A stretch of 64,000 nucleotides of DNA from Chamaea fasciata (GCA_029207755.1 JARCOQ010000005.1:47643563-47707562); one strand, 5' to 3'; positions 41,741-56,725 are shown, numbered from the stretch's first letter. The notes: generated by a model from the sequence alone, not told the origin. Program-made: numbers and translations.

Positions 41741-44700
41741 AAGGGCTTACATTTTTTATGTACAAAGGGGTTTAATTCAAACTCAGTTTGCATTATTTTT
41801 ACAACATATATTAATGTTCCTTTAGTTTGTTGTCTTTTTATTAGTAAGCCCTGGTATTGCAATAACAGCTTCACTGAGAACAGAGCTTTCCATCTTGTGT
41901 TACTTCATAGTACTATACAGGAAATTTTCATTAACTGTATTCTCCATATTTTCATGATGTATTAAGTAGTTTAGCAATAGTGGCTGGAGTGTGTGTAGCA
42001 TAAGGTCACAAGAGCTGACCAAAATAAAAGGTTTTGTTAAAAGCTAATGCTGCTGAGGTACAACTAGGTCAAAGCAGAACGAAAAAGGTCAGGAAGAACC
42101 AAGGAAACAACTCCAAGAATTGTTGGAGGTAATGTCAGATGAAAAAAAAACACAAAAGAAAAACCAACAAAAGAGACAACTGACCAGAGGCAACTGATGG
42201 GCTTGGGCGCTGATTCCTGGCTGGCCTGTGTGGGATTGAAGGTCAATTTTTGGTGTACTGGTCACTCTACAGACCCACCCAGCTCAAGCTGTAACCTGAG
42301 AGCTAATAAAAGAAATTGGACACCTTCACTTGGAAAAGTGCATTAATCATCAGGATCCTAGGGTCAGAGCCTGTTATTGTGGCCAGTGTAATTAATTCCA
42401 TAATAGGAGCAGCTGACTAAGTACTTCCTAATATATAGTATAAAATCTTAATAAACGTTCATACTGTTGTGGCAACGTTGTTTGCACAACTGCAATCTGA
42501 AACAGGCTGATATCCAGCTTGAAGATGCAATGTGACTTGAAAGTGGGAGTTAGGAGAGAGGCAATGATGCAGCAGGGCAGTACTGGCCAGGCCTCTAGCA
42601 GAGCAGTGGCTGGCCAAGTTCAAACTTCACTGTTGGTGGTTACTGAAGACTGTAACCAACAAGTGATTCAGATTGTGAAGAAGCCCACAAGAGGGACTTG
42701 CAAATGAAAATGTTTAGGACCTGTCTTTGCATACTGGCTTGCAACCACCTTTACAAAATACTTACATATTAATAATTAATTCAAGTGAGGAGCTTCCTTC
42801 CATATGGATATATATCTGTTCAGATTTTTTCAGAATTTTCAGCTGTCAAGTAGGACTGATTCAAATGTTTTTGTTCTAGAAAGATGCTGTCATAAGATCT
42901 TTTATGTATTTGTATGAAATGAAGTATTTCACCAGGATGTCAGTAGCTAGGCTCAGTTTTATCCACTGGACTGACAAGAACATTTTTCCAAGCCATGATT
43001 TTAATTTGAGCCAGTTCATCCATGGAGGATGGCTAAAGGGCCAGGAATAGTCCTAGCCAAAAATCTTACTGAGCATCTAAAATCACCTACAAAAGCTGAT
43101 TTAAAAAAGTTGATTACCAACAGCAACTCTCAAGCCAACCCTCAACTGCTCAGCACAGAGGTCTTGCTCACATGGAGCTTTGACTTGGCAGCATTCTTTT
43201 ATCTCAGGCTCCCCTGCAAAGAGCAAAGAAATATAAAAGACATGCAACAGAAGCTTGCTGGCACCAGAGGAATCTCCACTTCTATTCCCTTGGACTTAAG
43301 GAATGTTGCACTAAGTCACCTGTGTATACATGCCACCCATTTGCTGTATACTACACTCCAAAAATACTTCAGACTCAGGCATTATAATTCAGAACTTATA
43401 TGAGCTCAGAAAAAAAATCGCACATCTTTCGTTCTCAGCTGATCAAGTGTTAGTGCTTTTTTACAATTTGAGTATGCAACTCTCTCTGAATGAATCCAAA
43501 TAATATTTATTTAGTAAAACAGTGTGAGGTCTTCAAAAGACTAGAGGAAAAATGACAAGAGATTAAGACAAGTAAAACCTGTTTCCCTGTCTCACTGCTC
43601 AAAAATTATTTGTCTCTTGAACATGAAAAAAAAAAAAAAGGCACAATTTCTGGTGCTACATTTTGCTGAAATTAACTACTCAGACCAATGGCTTGTATAA
43701 TATATAAGATACCAAAGATATTCCAAATAAACTATTAGAAAAAGCTATTTTACTTGAATTATTTTTTTTTATTATTATAAGCATATGCAAACAGGTCCTG
43801 GTAAACATATCGTTGGCCATCTCACTAAAACTAAATGAGTTAGCTTTCACTAAAACTAATTTCTGCAATCCCGGTAGTAATCTATGGGAAATAAAAAAAA
43901 AATAAACAACAACTGTTCAGAAAAACACAAGTCCCACGTCAATGAACAAATCTGGGGGATGAATAAATCACAGCAGAGACTTGTTAATTCGCAAAGCATT
44001 ACTCCCGATGCCTTCCCCTCTCTCTTCCAACCCTCCGAGGTTCAGAAACAGAAAATGGCTGAAGGTGAGAAAAACAGAGGAGAGAAAATGGTGTCGAGGC
44101 ACTTGATTGGTCAGATTTTGCTGCAGAGTCTAAGTTTCTGACACAGAGAAAAATATTCCTAAAATGAAGCCTATCAGCAATCAAGAGTAAACTGAGAGCC
44201 TTGCAATCTTTGGCTTTCCAGGAGAAATATTTCTTCTAAGCATTTCTTAGTGACTCCTTATTTCCTAGTTTAAGTGAAGGCTGTGTCGAACTCAATCCAG
44301 CCGCTTCTTAAAGCCACGGGTACTCATTTGTAGCATCGAAAAACCAAAGGGACATAATTTCCAACGGCTCAGTGTAAGAGCAGGCTCCTCAAATTACGTA
44401 GAACTACCTGTAATATTGTTATAAATATAAAGGTGCCATAAAGTCCGAAATAATTTCGGAAATGTACATTTTTTAGGCAACTACAGATCTATTTACTGTA
44501 GAGAGCAAGGGGGTGCGTGTGACTGAATTCAGTCAAGGAGAAATCCGTTTTCCAGGTAGTTTCATGAAAATAACTGAACACGAATAGGGAAGAGCTTCCA
44601 TTTCAAAATCATTCTAGACTTGCTAAGTTTTTAAGCACAGATACTTCTTGGAAAACACTTCGTGGTAACTTCAACAGTTCTTTTTAAGAGCCTCAAAAAT

Positions 44701-45570
44701 GACAGAGGAAATTGATGCAACCCAAAATCTCTTGTCTATTAAATATGTCACGCATGTGATCCTAGACAAGACACCAGCAAGGAGCCTACCACTTGGAAAA
44801 GAAGAGACTCAGAAAACATTCTTGCCTCCACGTTATATTTCAACACCCCTCAACAAACACATTCACTTCTGGAGATACATTTATCTCGGGAATAAAGAGT
44901 AGTTCTTGAGATGAGCTGAAAAGGCCCGCGGGACATCGCTCACGACCAGGAGTGATAAAAGCACTGAGGAAACCACTGATTTAAGAGTCCTTCCAGGGAA
45001 GGCGGGAAAGGCGTTTTTGCGCTTAAAGAAACAAAGCGACTCACGCGAGCCCTCCCAAAAACAAAAGGTGGGGCTGGAAGATAGAATATTGCTGCAGGCA
45101 AAATAAAGCAATAAACTAAAAACAAGGAAGCAAATAAGGAACATAAAGTAAAGGCAGCGTAGTATTTACAAGACACAGGAGGCATTTAGGGTCTAATTAA
45201 CTTCTCTTATCATGAGAATGGGATTCTAGAGAAGCTTTTTTTACAAATGCAAACAGTTTGAACGAACTGTTTTAAGATGCATGCTAACAGATAAAACCCA
45301 CTGATCCCTAAAGTAGCTATCATCCCTTTCAGAACAGGAAATACCAAAAGGACGTAAGGAAAAAAATGTAGGTAACATTTCTTTAACCCTAAATGAAAAT
45401 TTGTTTCAGCAAAATCATTTTAAAAGAACTACACTACAGTTTTGCAAAAGACAAGAACCAATACGACGAAGTACGATCCATGCGTTGTTTAGTACGTACT
45501 TGACATAAAACTTCCTATTGCCTATAGACAAACAAAAAAATCATCACTTCCTACCAGTTGACTAGAAATT
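41741..45570. other. AT-rich spacer, no gene recognised
   Basis: No intact gene. A T/A-rich tract lies at 43,763-43,785 and A-runs at 43,625-43,640 and 43,893-43,905. A stem-loop-like fragment with AAGAGCCTC at 44,677-44,694 resembles a decayed histone 3' end (see findings). Confidence 0.5.
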
Positions 45571-45595
45571 TACAGCTCTTCAGTGATGTTGTGGT

Positions 45596-45611
45596 GGCTC
45601 TTAAAAGAGCC
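45596..45611 (-). terminator. Histone 3' stem-loop of H3 copy 1, with HDE
   Basis: On the minus strand: stem GGCTCT/AGAGCC, loop TTTA, followed by the U7 target AAGAGCTG at 45,573-45,580. Confidence 0.95.
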
Positions 45612-45652
45612 TTTGGGTTTCTGATGGTTTGAAATTTCCGCTTGCAAACAGC

Positions 45653-46192
<540 letters not shown>

Positions 46193-46285
46193 AGTGGGGG
46201 CAGTTTGAATAACCCGCGCGATGGAGCGGAGAGAGGCCGGTGGGGGTAGCCACCGCTTCCCGCTCCGTACCTCCGTACCTCCCTC

Positions 46286-46295
46286 CCTTCCCTCC

Positions 46296-46333
<38 letters not shown>

Positions 46334-46350
46334 CCCCCCCCCCCCTTCCT
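46286..46350. repeat. Near-pure C-tract (G-tract on minus strand)
   Basis: About 60 bases of almost only C with single T interruptions, just upstream of the H3 promoter. It may form G-quadruplex structures on the minus strand and is difficult to assemble exactly, so its length is uncertain. Confidence 0.9.
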
Positions 46351-46611
46351 TCTTTTCATGGAAGCAGCCGCGCTCCCTTTTCTCTTATACCTCAGCTCCG
46401 TGCTGCCGGGCGGGACCGGTAACGGCCTGGAGCGCTCCCTCAGCTGCAGCCCGCCAGCAGACGCGGTGTTTTTAATCTGGCTCTGCAGCAGTTTTCTCGT
46501 ATCCTCTGCCCGGGGCAACCAGGATTTGGACCCCCTTGTAAAAGGCGTTTACCCAAGTACAGCCTTTTCTGCGGATCCCGAGCTGAGGTTCGTTAAAGAG
46601 CTTATCTTCGC

Positions 46612-46613
46612 TC

Positions 46614-46656
<43 letters not shown>

Positions 46657-46665
46657 CTTTTTCTC
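46612..46665. repeat. Poly-T tract
   Basis: About 50 bases of T with rare C interruptions. On the minus strand it reads as a poly-A tail-like run, but no retroposed sequence was recognised next to it. Confidence 0.9.
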
Positions 46666-47260
46666 TAGTGTCTCTTATATTTACTCGTTTTATTTACCCT
46701 AAGCTTCCTATCGGGTTATCACTTAGGGATTTCTTAATTCTGCCACGGTTCCACTCTGTCGTAGACATTAATTAAGCACACTGCTTCCTTAGGTCTAATA
46801 AAATTATGCTGTTCTCTATATTATTATGCATTTCCTGTTCTTACTGCTATAGGTCACATTAAACATCATCTTTCAATGATTATAGACTAATCCATAGTTT
46901 CCCGGATAAACAACCTATTTTGGCTTACGGCCAAGTCTCTTCAGAATGACATATAATATTTAAAGGGGACAACACACTATCATTGTGAATAACTAGAACG
47001 AATAAATACTCTAAAAGGAATAAAAGGGACATCTTCAATAGCTTTAAAACTCATTAAGCGCTCAACATGCTTTTTTTTTCGACCTACGGGACTAACTGTC
47101 AGACCAGGACAGACAAGACGACCCAAATATTTCCGGATACTTAAGCAGGATTAGCACTTTCCTCTAATCTTGTAACAGCACGTTTTAACCCAAGGACTAG
47201 AACAGTACCAGATAAGTACCACTCACCGAAAAATAAATCAGTGATCACTCTTTTACTGAT
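46666..47260. other. AT-rich spacer, no gene recognised
   Basis: No open frame or signal of note between the poly-T tract and the 3' end of H2B copy 3. Confidence 0.5.
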
Positions 47261-47269
47261 TACATGGGT

Positions 47270-47285
47270 GGCTCTTAAAAGAGCC
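47270..47285 (-). terminator. Histone 3' stem-loop of H2B copy 3
   Basis: On the minus strand: stem GGCTCT/AGAGCC, loop TTTA. It lies inside the 315-bp tract identical to H2B copy 1; the region beyond it (the U7 target side) is not shared. Confidence 0.94.
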
Positions 47286-47315
47286 TTTGGGTTGAAAGTG
47301 GCGGTCCGAGACGCT

Positions 47316-48447
<1,132 letters not shown>

Positions 48448-48471
48448 ATCTGATTTGACGAACAACCCAAA

Positions 48472-48487
48472 GGCTCTTTTCAGAGCC
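48472..48487 (+). terminator. Histone 3' stem-loop of H2A, with HDE
   Basis: Stem GGCTCT/AGAGCC, loop TTTC, with AACCCAAA before and ACCCAC after. The U7 target AGAAAGAGCAGG is at about 48,502-48,513. Confidence 0.95.
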
Positions 48488-48514
48488 ACCCACATGTTCC
48501 TAGAAAGAGCAGGA

Positions 48515-51500
48515 ACACTTGACCCCAGGAATATATGCTTTTAATGTACCTGGAAATTTTAAATCTCTCGTGGAGGTGTCTAAAATACATATATCTTGGG
48601 ATTTACCTTGCTGACCTGTAGCTTCTTGGCTTTTTTCTTTCATCTTAATAGTTAAAGTAGTTTTGTAGGCGTGTGTCAATTTCCCTTTTTGAAAAAACAA
48701 AAACAAAAAAAAACAACGAAATGTACCGGTTGCGACTGATTAAATCGGTCACCGCAGTATGGTTCAAGAAGAGATGTGAACTAGGTAAGGGTGCGCTCGC
48801 TGCCTCTCCCCGTGGATTTGGTGGGGATGAAGCTCCGCTCACCCGAGGGGAGGAAGGACGGGGCGGGTTCGGGGCCACCGCCGGCCAATCCGGCTGGAAC
48901 GCGCGGCTTTCAAACCGCGGGGACCGGGGCCCCTCCCCCCTGCGAGCTGCGGCCGGCCCAGCGCTGCGGGGGGAAGGGGGATTCGAGTGCCTTGTGACTA
49001 CTGGTTGCTGCGGTTTTCTGCTTTCTGTGGTTCTCTTTTTGCTTACTTGCAACATAGAGCTTTCGTGGGATAGTAAGAAAACCGTAAGTTCTTCCCTGGG
49101 GTGCAGTCCAGGAGGGTTTCCAAAAGGTAGTCTCAGGTATCCTGAATTAAATGATGGATGATAGTGGTGGCGGTTGCAGAACTAGCTCGAGTGTGAGTTC
49201 GTAGAAGTACTATGGAGACACATAGACGGGGAAAAGGTGTCATGATGTACTCGTCTGGACCTGAACTGATGCTTTAATTTTTTCCCCTTCATCCTGGCAG
49301 AATGAGTGGTGTTTAAAGGTGCTCTTGGTGTTTTTCTGCCAAGCTTTCCTTTACTTGTACAGTGTAGTCTGCTGTATACTGCTGCCCTTGGCTTCGCTGA
49401 GGTCTTCTCTACCACTTTTCTTGGATTTGGTAGCCTTAGTTGTCTTTTTTTTGAGCCCTTGATCACTACAACTGTCTGGGCCTGCTTGACTGCTGGGAGC
49501 CCCTTGCACCCTGAGATGGGGGGCACGGCTTTGGCGATGTGAAAGTTGTGGTCTTTGAAGCCGCCAGCCACTGCATCCCTCTTCTTGGGTCGTCAGGGGC
49601 TTATAAATCACGGCAATACGCGAGGGATCGGAACTTACAGGGAGGAGCTTCTCCGCCATTGGTGTCTCGAGGTGGCCCTACTGCTGGGAGACGGCGACAG
49701 CTCCTCTCTCTCCTCTGAACAGGTTAATTTTGGGGGGTTTTGCCTTTTTTTATTTTATTCTTTTCCCCCCACTGTAAAGATCACCGCGTTCCCTCCTTTG
49801 TTAGAATAGCTGTAGATAAATGACGCTTTAGTTTGTTTTTCGTTCAGCAATATTTTATGAGGAAGAAAAAACTGCCCGAAGGGAAGGCAGGAATGCAACG
49901 CCTGGAGCCTCCGAATGAGGCTGCCTAAGGGCTGGGGTGTGGGGGGGGGTGTTTTCTTTGTTCTTTAAAATCGTCCCTTCACAACTAAGGCGAAGAAAAC
50001 TCTGCGCTTTTCCCCCTTTATTTTTCTTTTTTTTTTTTTTCTTTTTAGTGTTCCGCCTCGGGAGGCGGAGGAGTGAGTCACTGGGGCGTTGTGTTAACGG
50101 AAAATGTTTTTCAAGCGGAGGGAGATAACGTGGGAGTGCCCGACTGCAATCTTGCTTGGAAACAAGATGAGAATCGCGGATCTGTTTCTAAGCGCTATAT
50201 AATTCTTAAATAATTTTCAGGTCGAGTTATTTTCTTTGTCTGTTTGCTATTTTGGCTTTTATTTTCCTTTTCTTTCCCAAAATAGGCAGAGGACTTTTTT
50301 TCCCCCTCCTTTTTTAAAATCATCTATGTTCTGCTGCAAGAAATCGCATCAGATATTAATCATCTACCATTCAGAGCTGGACTTTGAAACCGCAGTAACT
50401 GCAGGACTTTATTAGTAACCATTCTGAAATTTGAGACTAGAATTAGGTATAAAACACTTCAGGGTTGGTTTTTGTTTGGTTTTTTTTTTTTTTTTTTTTT
50501 TTAATGTTTGTTTCATAGTCTCAATTTTTCTCTATTTTGCATATTTGGCAAAATAACCTTCTATTGGTGAATATTTAGTAGAGAAGGAAGAGATTACGTG
50601 GGCCTGGAGAAGGGAATTGATTTGTACATGGTTCTGATTGGGCCATTTGAAAATCCTGAAACAGAGGCCTCCCGGGTTTCATTTTTGCCCGTGAAAACAC
50701 GGTGTGAGGAGAGAGCATTTATTTTCAAGGGTAATGTTCATACTTCCTTCTGAGGCACTTCAGTATTTAAGTTCGGCTTCTCTTGGAAATTGCTTGTTGG
50801 CTTTTTTTCCTTATCCCTCCCCCCCCCGCCCCCTCTCATGTTTTAAATATCATTTGAAAACACACGTATTTTAACAGTTTTCAAAAAAGATATGGGTAGA
50901 TCGCAATCTAGTGTTTGTTTTGTTTTTCTATTATGTTCCTCGCTAGAAACTCGTTAAGATCAGTATTGTAATTCATTAAGCTCATAATTTCATTCTCTGC
51001 CTTTCTAGCCATGTTTCCTCCTTGAGACAGCTCATGTAATGAGCTCAATTTCCTTATATAGAGATTTCTAAATATTGTTGCCTTCTCTACACCACCAACA
51101 GGATTTTCATGATGGGTTCAAGTATATTTTTGTTAGTACAGGAAAACTGATGAATTCTGAATGCTAAATCCTTGTTTTCTTCAGCTGAATTCTGCCTGCA
51201 ATGTTTTTGTACAATTGCTGGATATACGTGTTTCTCCTGACCAGTCATTCACAATTAATGTAGAAAGGCAATATGTTCTTTTACCTTGGGTAGCTGCGTG
51301 TTATGAATGAAGACATTCTCTGCCTGCATACCACAGTTAAATAAAACGTTTTTATATATTGAAATGGAAGAGAGAAATGTATTATTTGATCTCTTTGAGT
51401 ATGAGACAAATGAGAGTTAAAAGTGGCATTTTTTTGAAAGCACATTATTTTATTGCAGATGTGGAATTTCCCTTCCCAAATTTAGTTTAATCACTTCAGC

Positions 51501-52920
51501 CAACCTATATTCTCAAAAAGGAGAAAGGCTTTAGATTTAAGAACAGTGCATCACAGGTGTGTTTAGTCGTGAAATAAACATTTAGTATCATATGACCCTA
51601 ATTTACTTTTGAACGTTGAAGTCCACTCAAAATAGATCCTTAAGCTGTAAAGTACTAACCCTAGCATAGGTAGTGCAATCTCTCAGATTGCTTGCTCCCA
51701 AGTAAATGTTACTTAACCTGTAGTTACCCAACAGCTTTTTGTTTTCATATAAAGCCAGGAGAGATAATGTACAAGACAATATTCAAAAAAAAAAAAAAAA
51801 ACAAAAAAACAAACCAAAACAAAAACAAACCCAAAAAACCCCTCAAACCAAAATCAAACTATGCTCAGTTGCAGAAACATTCAGAAGGCTGCTGAGAATG
51901 AAATTTACAAAAAGTGATGTTATAAAAGAACGTTTACTATTAGGCTTTGTCTTAATAATCATAAAGCGCCAAAAAAAGTCCTTGGATATTCATTTCCTTC
52001 AAAAAATCTTATTCACATTCTTTTGATTTGTTTTTTTTCCTGGTTTGGTTTTGAGGGTTTTTTGTTTGAGTTTTTTAGGTTGTTTTATAAAAAGACTATC
52101 TATGCTTGATTTTTCTCTAGTGACCTGATTGAGGAGAGAAATACCATTCCAACTTTCTTGGTAGTAAGCAGTCTTCCAAAGCAGTCTTTGAGGAAGATGT
52201 GATTGTTATTTTTTTGTTTGTGTGGGTGGTTTTTTTGGGTTTTGTTTGTTTGTTAGTGTTTGTTTGTTTTTTTAGTGAGAATTTGCTTTAGGCTAGAAAT
52301 TTTATCAATAATGTAGGCAAGCTAGAGTATTTACCTAGACCAAACGTGAATTGAATTTACCAATGCTATCCCCACGATGCTCCATGCTCTTCCTTGTAAA
52401 ACTTAAATGAAAATTTGCATCACATAGTCTGTACAAAGGTTAAGCTTTTACAGTTCTCTTATTGAATTACTCTCAAATTCCTTCACTCGATTTTTTAGTT
52501 TCTTTACTATCTTTCTGCAACCTTACATAGCATACCAAAATAAAATACAGTTGGAATATCTTACAAATCTGGTGTTATTCTATACTAAATAATTTGAATA
52601 CTACCAGTAGTAATTTACTTTTCTTAAACACTTAAACCCAGATCTGCTTAGACACCAAAAGTACTTTCTAAATAAAAAGTTACTGTTTATTTCTCTAAAA
52701 TGCATAGCACAAAATCAGTTTAGACTTCTGTAAACATGTAAGAAATTCATGTCTCCATTCACACAGTTTTGAAGGCATTGATGCTGACGCTCAGGAAGTT
52801 TGTGTGTAAGTGGAAGCCAATTGCAGCTTCTGCAGCTGTAGAAACTCAGCAGCAAAGTGCGTTTGTTTGCAGGCCACAAAAAATGCTTTGAGTGTGTCTA
52901 ATTTCAACAAAAAAGCGGAT
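48515..52920. other. Long spacer with GC patches and homopolymer tracts
   Basis: GC-rich patches lie at 48,780-48,990 (with one CCAAT) and around 49,600-49,720. A Lys/Arg-rich open frame lies on the minus strand at 49,182-49,660 (see findings). Poly-T runs are at 50,024-50,045 and 50,479-50,502, a C-run at 50,817-50,827, A-runs with CAAA units at 51,785-51,850, and GTTT-rich patches at 52,030-52,080 and 52,205-52,280. No established gene is recognised. Confidence 0.45.
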
Positions 52921-52929
52921 TGCCATGAA

Positions 52930-53320
52930 CCGTAGCTAAAGCCCCGAGTGTCTTTCCCTTTGCATCCTGTGACGCCCCTGTGGTTGCTGTGGCACAGCGG
53001 AGTGAAGGGGAGGCTCCATGGCTTTGGAGCATTCCCCCCAGGGCCCCAGATGGGCTCGGGAGCCCGGCGGGGAGCGGGGGCCGCGGGCACCACCCGCCTG
53101 GGCTGCAGCAGTTTCCAACCAATCCTACCCGGGAAAGAGCTTCCCTCCCTCCTCCTCTTTCTTCTTCTTCTCCCTCCGCCCTCCCTTCCTCTCTGTCTCC
53201 CTGTGGTTGCCTCCCCTGCCGCTGCTTTCCGGCCTCCCACCACCCGCGCCCCCGAGTCAATTTCCTTCTCTTAATCCACGGTCAAAGAAGATAAATCTGT
53301 TGGACGACACCACGATGAGT
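52930..53320. other. Isolated GC-rich, CpG-containing block
   Basis: A GC-rich segment with a polypyrimidine stretch (CTCCTCCTCTTTCTTCTTC near 53,147-53,170) and one CCAAT at about 53,120. It could be a promoter of an unrecognised transcript. The open frames on both strands do not resemble any family I know. Confidence 0.4.
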
Positions 53321-56300
53321 GACGAACTTCTCGCTCTGACTGCTTTTAAAACCAGCCGGTGTTTTGAATGCTTCTAGAGTTCCTTTTATCAGCTGCTGGT
53401 TTGTGATTTTTGGCTGCCGTTTATTTGTACTGTGGCTGCTACCCAGGCTAAGGGGAAAAATAAACAACAACCAAACAAAAACAAACAAACGAAACCCCAA
53501 ACAACCCACCACAAAACCAAAACAACCCAAGGAGCAGCTGGGATGTTCCAGTTTGCTCTGTTAGAAAACACTGTTTTGGTTTTGCAGGCTTCAAAGCTGA
53601 GACAGTAATGGACCATCATCCTATATGATAAAATACTTCTGTCAGGAGCCCATGATCATCACATCCTTCCCCTCCCCTTGTCCATTCTGTCCTAGAATAC
53701 TAAAAGCATGTCTGCATGGAACAGAAACAACCCAGCCAGAGTAACGAGGCAGATGCAAACAAACCTTTTTTCCTCCCCAGGAGGCACCTGTGTATCACAG
53801 CTTTGAGAGGTTGATTGTTTCAGGCCCCTACACTCGGCATACAAATGATACCTCTTTTCTTGTGTAGGGAGGGCTTTCAAATAGAAAACAAGTCCTCTTT
53901 CTATAGAAGATACAGGTTTTTCCTGTCGTGGGATTCCCCTTTGGCCTTCACAAGTAGTTTCTGAGAGAATCATGAGAATACCAGCACAAACCAGGATGCT
54001 AGCAGCATGGAAGCCCAGGAAAAAAAACCCAGTAGCTAAACACTCGAATAGGGGCTTTTTTGAGGGCAAGTTTTTTGTTTGTTGGTTTTGTGTTTTGGCT
54101 GGGGTTGGGGAAGGGCGGGGGCTGCGGGGAAGGGTAGAGTAAATTTTTTCTTTGGGACTGTTGTTTTTTGGGGAGGGGATTTGTATGGGTTTTTTGTTTG
54201 TTTTTATCCTATGGAAAATAAAACTTTATCCTCAGGATGTGCTTGTAATTAAATGGATCAGTTTATGAACTATTTACTAGAAGGTGTTAGGACTTGTGCA
54301 GACAGCTGTGTAGTCCAGAATTGATGTCTGTGAGTAGAGAGATGGGACCAATTTCTTCTTTCATCATCTTTCTCTCTTCTCTCTGATTTGAAAAAAGCCT
54401 ATAGAGTAAGGATCCATTTACTGAAGAAAACTGCCTATGAAATTAACACAGCATTTCTGATATCAGTAACCTTTTGGTTGTAATTAATTTTATGATTAGA
54501 TTAGATTTCACTAAGTTTGATAGACTTAACCACTGACCTCCTAGGTAGAAAAGATAAGCAAGAACATCTTCAATCAGTAGTGGTCATTGTTCTGAAGACG
54601 TCCTCGTATGCTCAGCAGAGAAGCCATTTTAAGCATTAAATCACCTTTATCACTTTTTTCAGATTTTCTTTACCTCTTGCAATAGTTTATTTATTTAGAG
54701 GCCAGAAATATGCACACTCTGCTGGGTGGAACTATTTAACACAATGGTACAAAGATACAAACTTCTGTTTGACTCTCTGTTCCTCTTCTAGAGATTCTAG
54801 ACATTCAAGTAACTTTCATTGTAGTGCTTCTGAGCATTGAACACGTTTGTTTTATTTATTTGTGGTTTTCAAATGTGGGAAGATTTTTTTTTTATTAGCG
54901 TCAAACTGGAAGGTGCAGTAAAGGTGGAAAATGGTGGTAAGAAAGTTCTGAAGAGTGAGTTAGAATCAGGCACGAGGGGAGGACAGGCACTGAAATTGAA
55001 AACAATGGTTGAAAAAAAAATTAAATAAATGAAAATTCTGAAGTCTATTGTTGTTTGATGACACCCAAAACACCTAAAGATAGAAAGCCCAAGATGTTTA
55101 TTCTCTACAGGTCATGGCAAGTTCCCTGTTGCATATCAGGAGAACACTGGTTTATTTTGTTCCTCACCAAAAGGATGGTTGGATTTGCCACTTGATCACC
55201 CAAATCATTATGATCCAGAAGTCCAAGTCCACTTGTCTACAGGCAGTGAAGCTCCCATTAGTTTCTAATCCTCTGTGTGTGTGAGTAGACTGCTAATTGC
55301 TGAAGGACCTCGTAGCCACAAGAAGTTCATACAGAATAGAAACAGCAGTGGATAGTGTTAATAAGATCAAAATTTAATTACTATGCTTACACAGAAAAAT
55401 GAAGAGGAGTAAGAAAAAGTTATTACCTTGTAAATGACTTGGTAATTTTCTTTCTCCCATGTGGTGTTGTTTTGGGGTTTTTGTTTGTTAATTTTGTTTG
55501 TTAATTTGTTTGTTAAATTGCCCCGTGTCTGTATCTCTGAATTTGGGGATAACCACCAAGAACTACTGAGGGTTTCTGCATGAACACATCAATGCATAAA
55601 AAGGGAACACTTTTAAGCACCACAGGTAAAAAGTACATCTATTATTTTAATGTGATTTTTTAATGCTCTGTCAGAGATGGACTCCACTGTGATGGGACAA
55701 GAGCTACCATGATCCATGCTGGGGTCCAGCTTCCACCTAAAGGAGTGCAACTCTCAGTGTATCTGCTCTGGCCTGGAGTGCACTGTTACAGGTACAGCCT
55801 CGAGGCAGGTGCACAGCCAGGGAGAAATCCTGCTCTGCCTTGGGGCACACAGACCCACAGGAGCAGTCAGGCCCTGACCCACGTTCATCAGATTAGTCTG
55901 GGTGAATGAGAAGGAAAATTAGGACTGAGATGACCAAACTTCAGAGAGTCTGGCAGGAATTTAGGCGCATATTGAGGTGTCAAAGGTGTGATTCTCCTTT
56001 ATTATGTGGGGATAACCCCTGGCCATGATGACAGGCCTGTCTTCAGTATCCTGGATCGTGGGTTGTGCAGGGATTGACAGCTTGGAGTCTCCATGTCAGT
56101 AGGGTGCACAAAGCCTTAATTTTGCTTGTGCTGCAACTTTCAAAAATATTTTCTTTTCTTCTCCATGGAATTAGACAAATTCTGTAATGTCTAGTGATGT
56201 TGATCAGCACTCTTGGCAACAATCCGTCTCTATTTTTAGCTGGGCTTGTACATTTCATATGATAGTCCTCTGGGTTGCTCATCTCCCTAGGAAAATGATG

Positions 56301-56627
56301 CAAAAAGAAATTATTCCTTTCCCTCACAAATATTTCATCTAGATAAAGTAGCACTATCATAAGCTTTTGCTTTAGGAGACGAACCAAATCTGTATTTCCA
56401 ATTTGCAGTATTTCCATCAGGATACTTTTAGCTGATTTAAAAAACATATCACAGAGACTTTCTAAGTTAATATTCATTCTCCTGAGGACATGAAACTACA
56501 TGTGCTGGCAGATCCACTGAGAGATCAGTAAATCCTTCAGCTTAGCTAACAGTTTTCCTGTAAAGGAAAGCAGATCATTAAAGAGAAAACAAATCTGAAA
56601 ATCACATTGCTTCAACAGCCTCCTCAA

Positions 56628-56725
56628 GGGGATGGTTGTCTTTTGAGAAGGACAGGAGTGTTGGGAGGAATGTCAGGGGATGGTTGTCTTTTGAGAAGGA
56701 CAGGAGTGTTGGGAGGAATGTCAGG
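56628..56725. repeat. 48-bp perfect tandem duplication
   Basis: A 48-bp unit beginning GGGGATGGTTGTCTTTTGAG occurs twice in direct succession (56,628-56,675 and 56,676 to about 56,725) without visible differences. Such identity indicates a recent event. Confidence 0.95.

Noticed and set aside
41990..42480. Possible LTR (AATAAA motifs near 42,305 and 42,450, TATA-like TAGTATAAAA near 42,436)
   Set aside because: I could not find TG...CA ends, a target duplication or a match to a family I know.
43029..43403. 124-codon plus-strand open frame starting MAKGPGIVLAKN
   Set aside because: No recognisable homology and no supporting signals; kept out as probable chance.
56043..56477. 144-codon minus-strand open frame starting MNINLESLCDMFF
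   Set aside because: No recognisable family, no promoter or splice context, AT-rich surroundings. It could be chance; a homology search would settle it.
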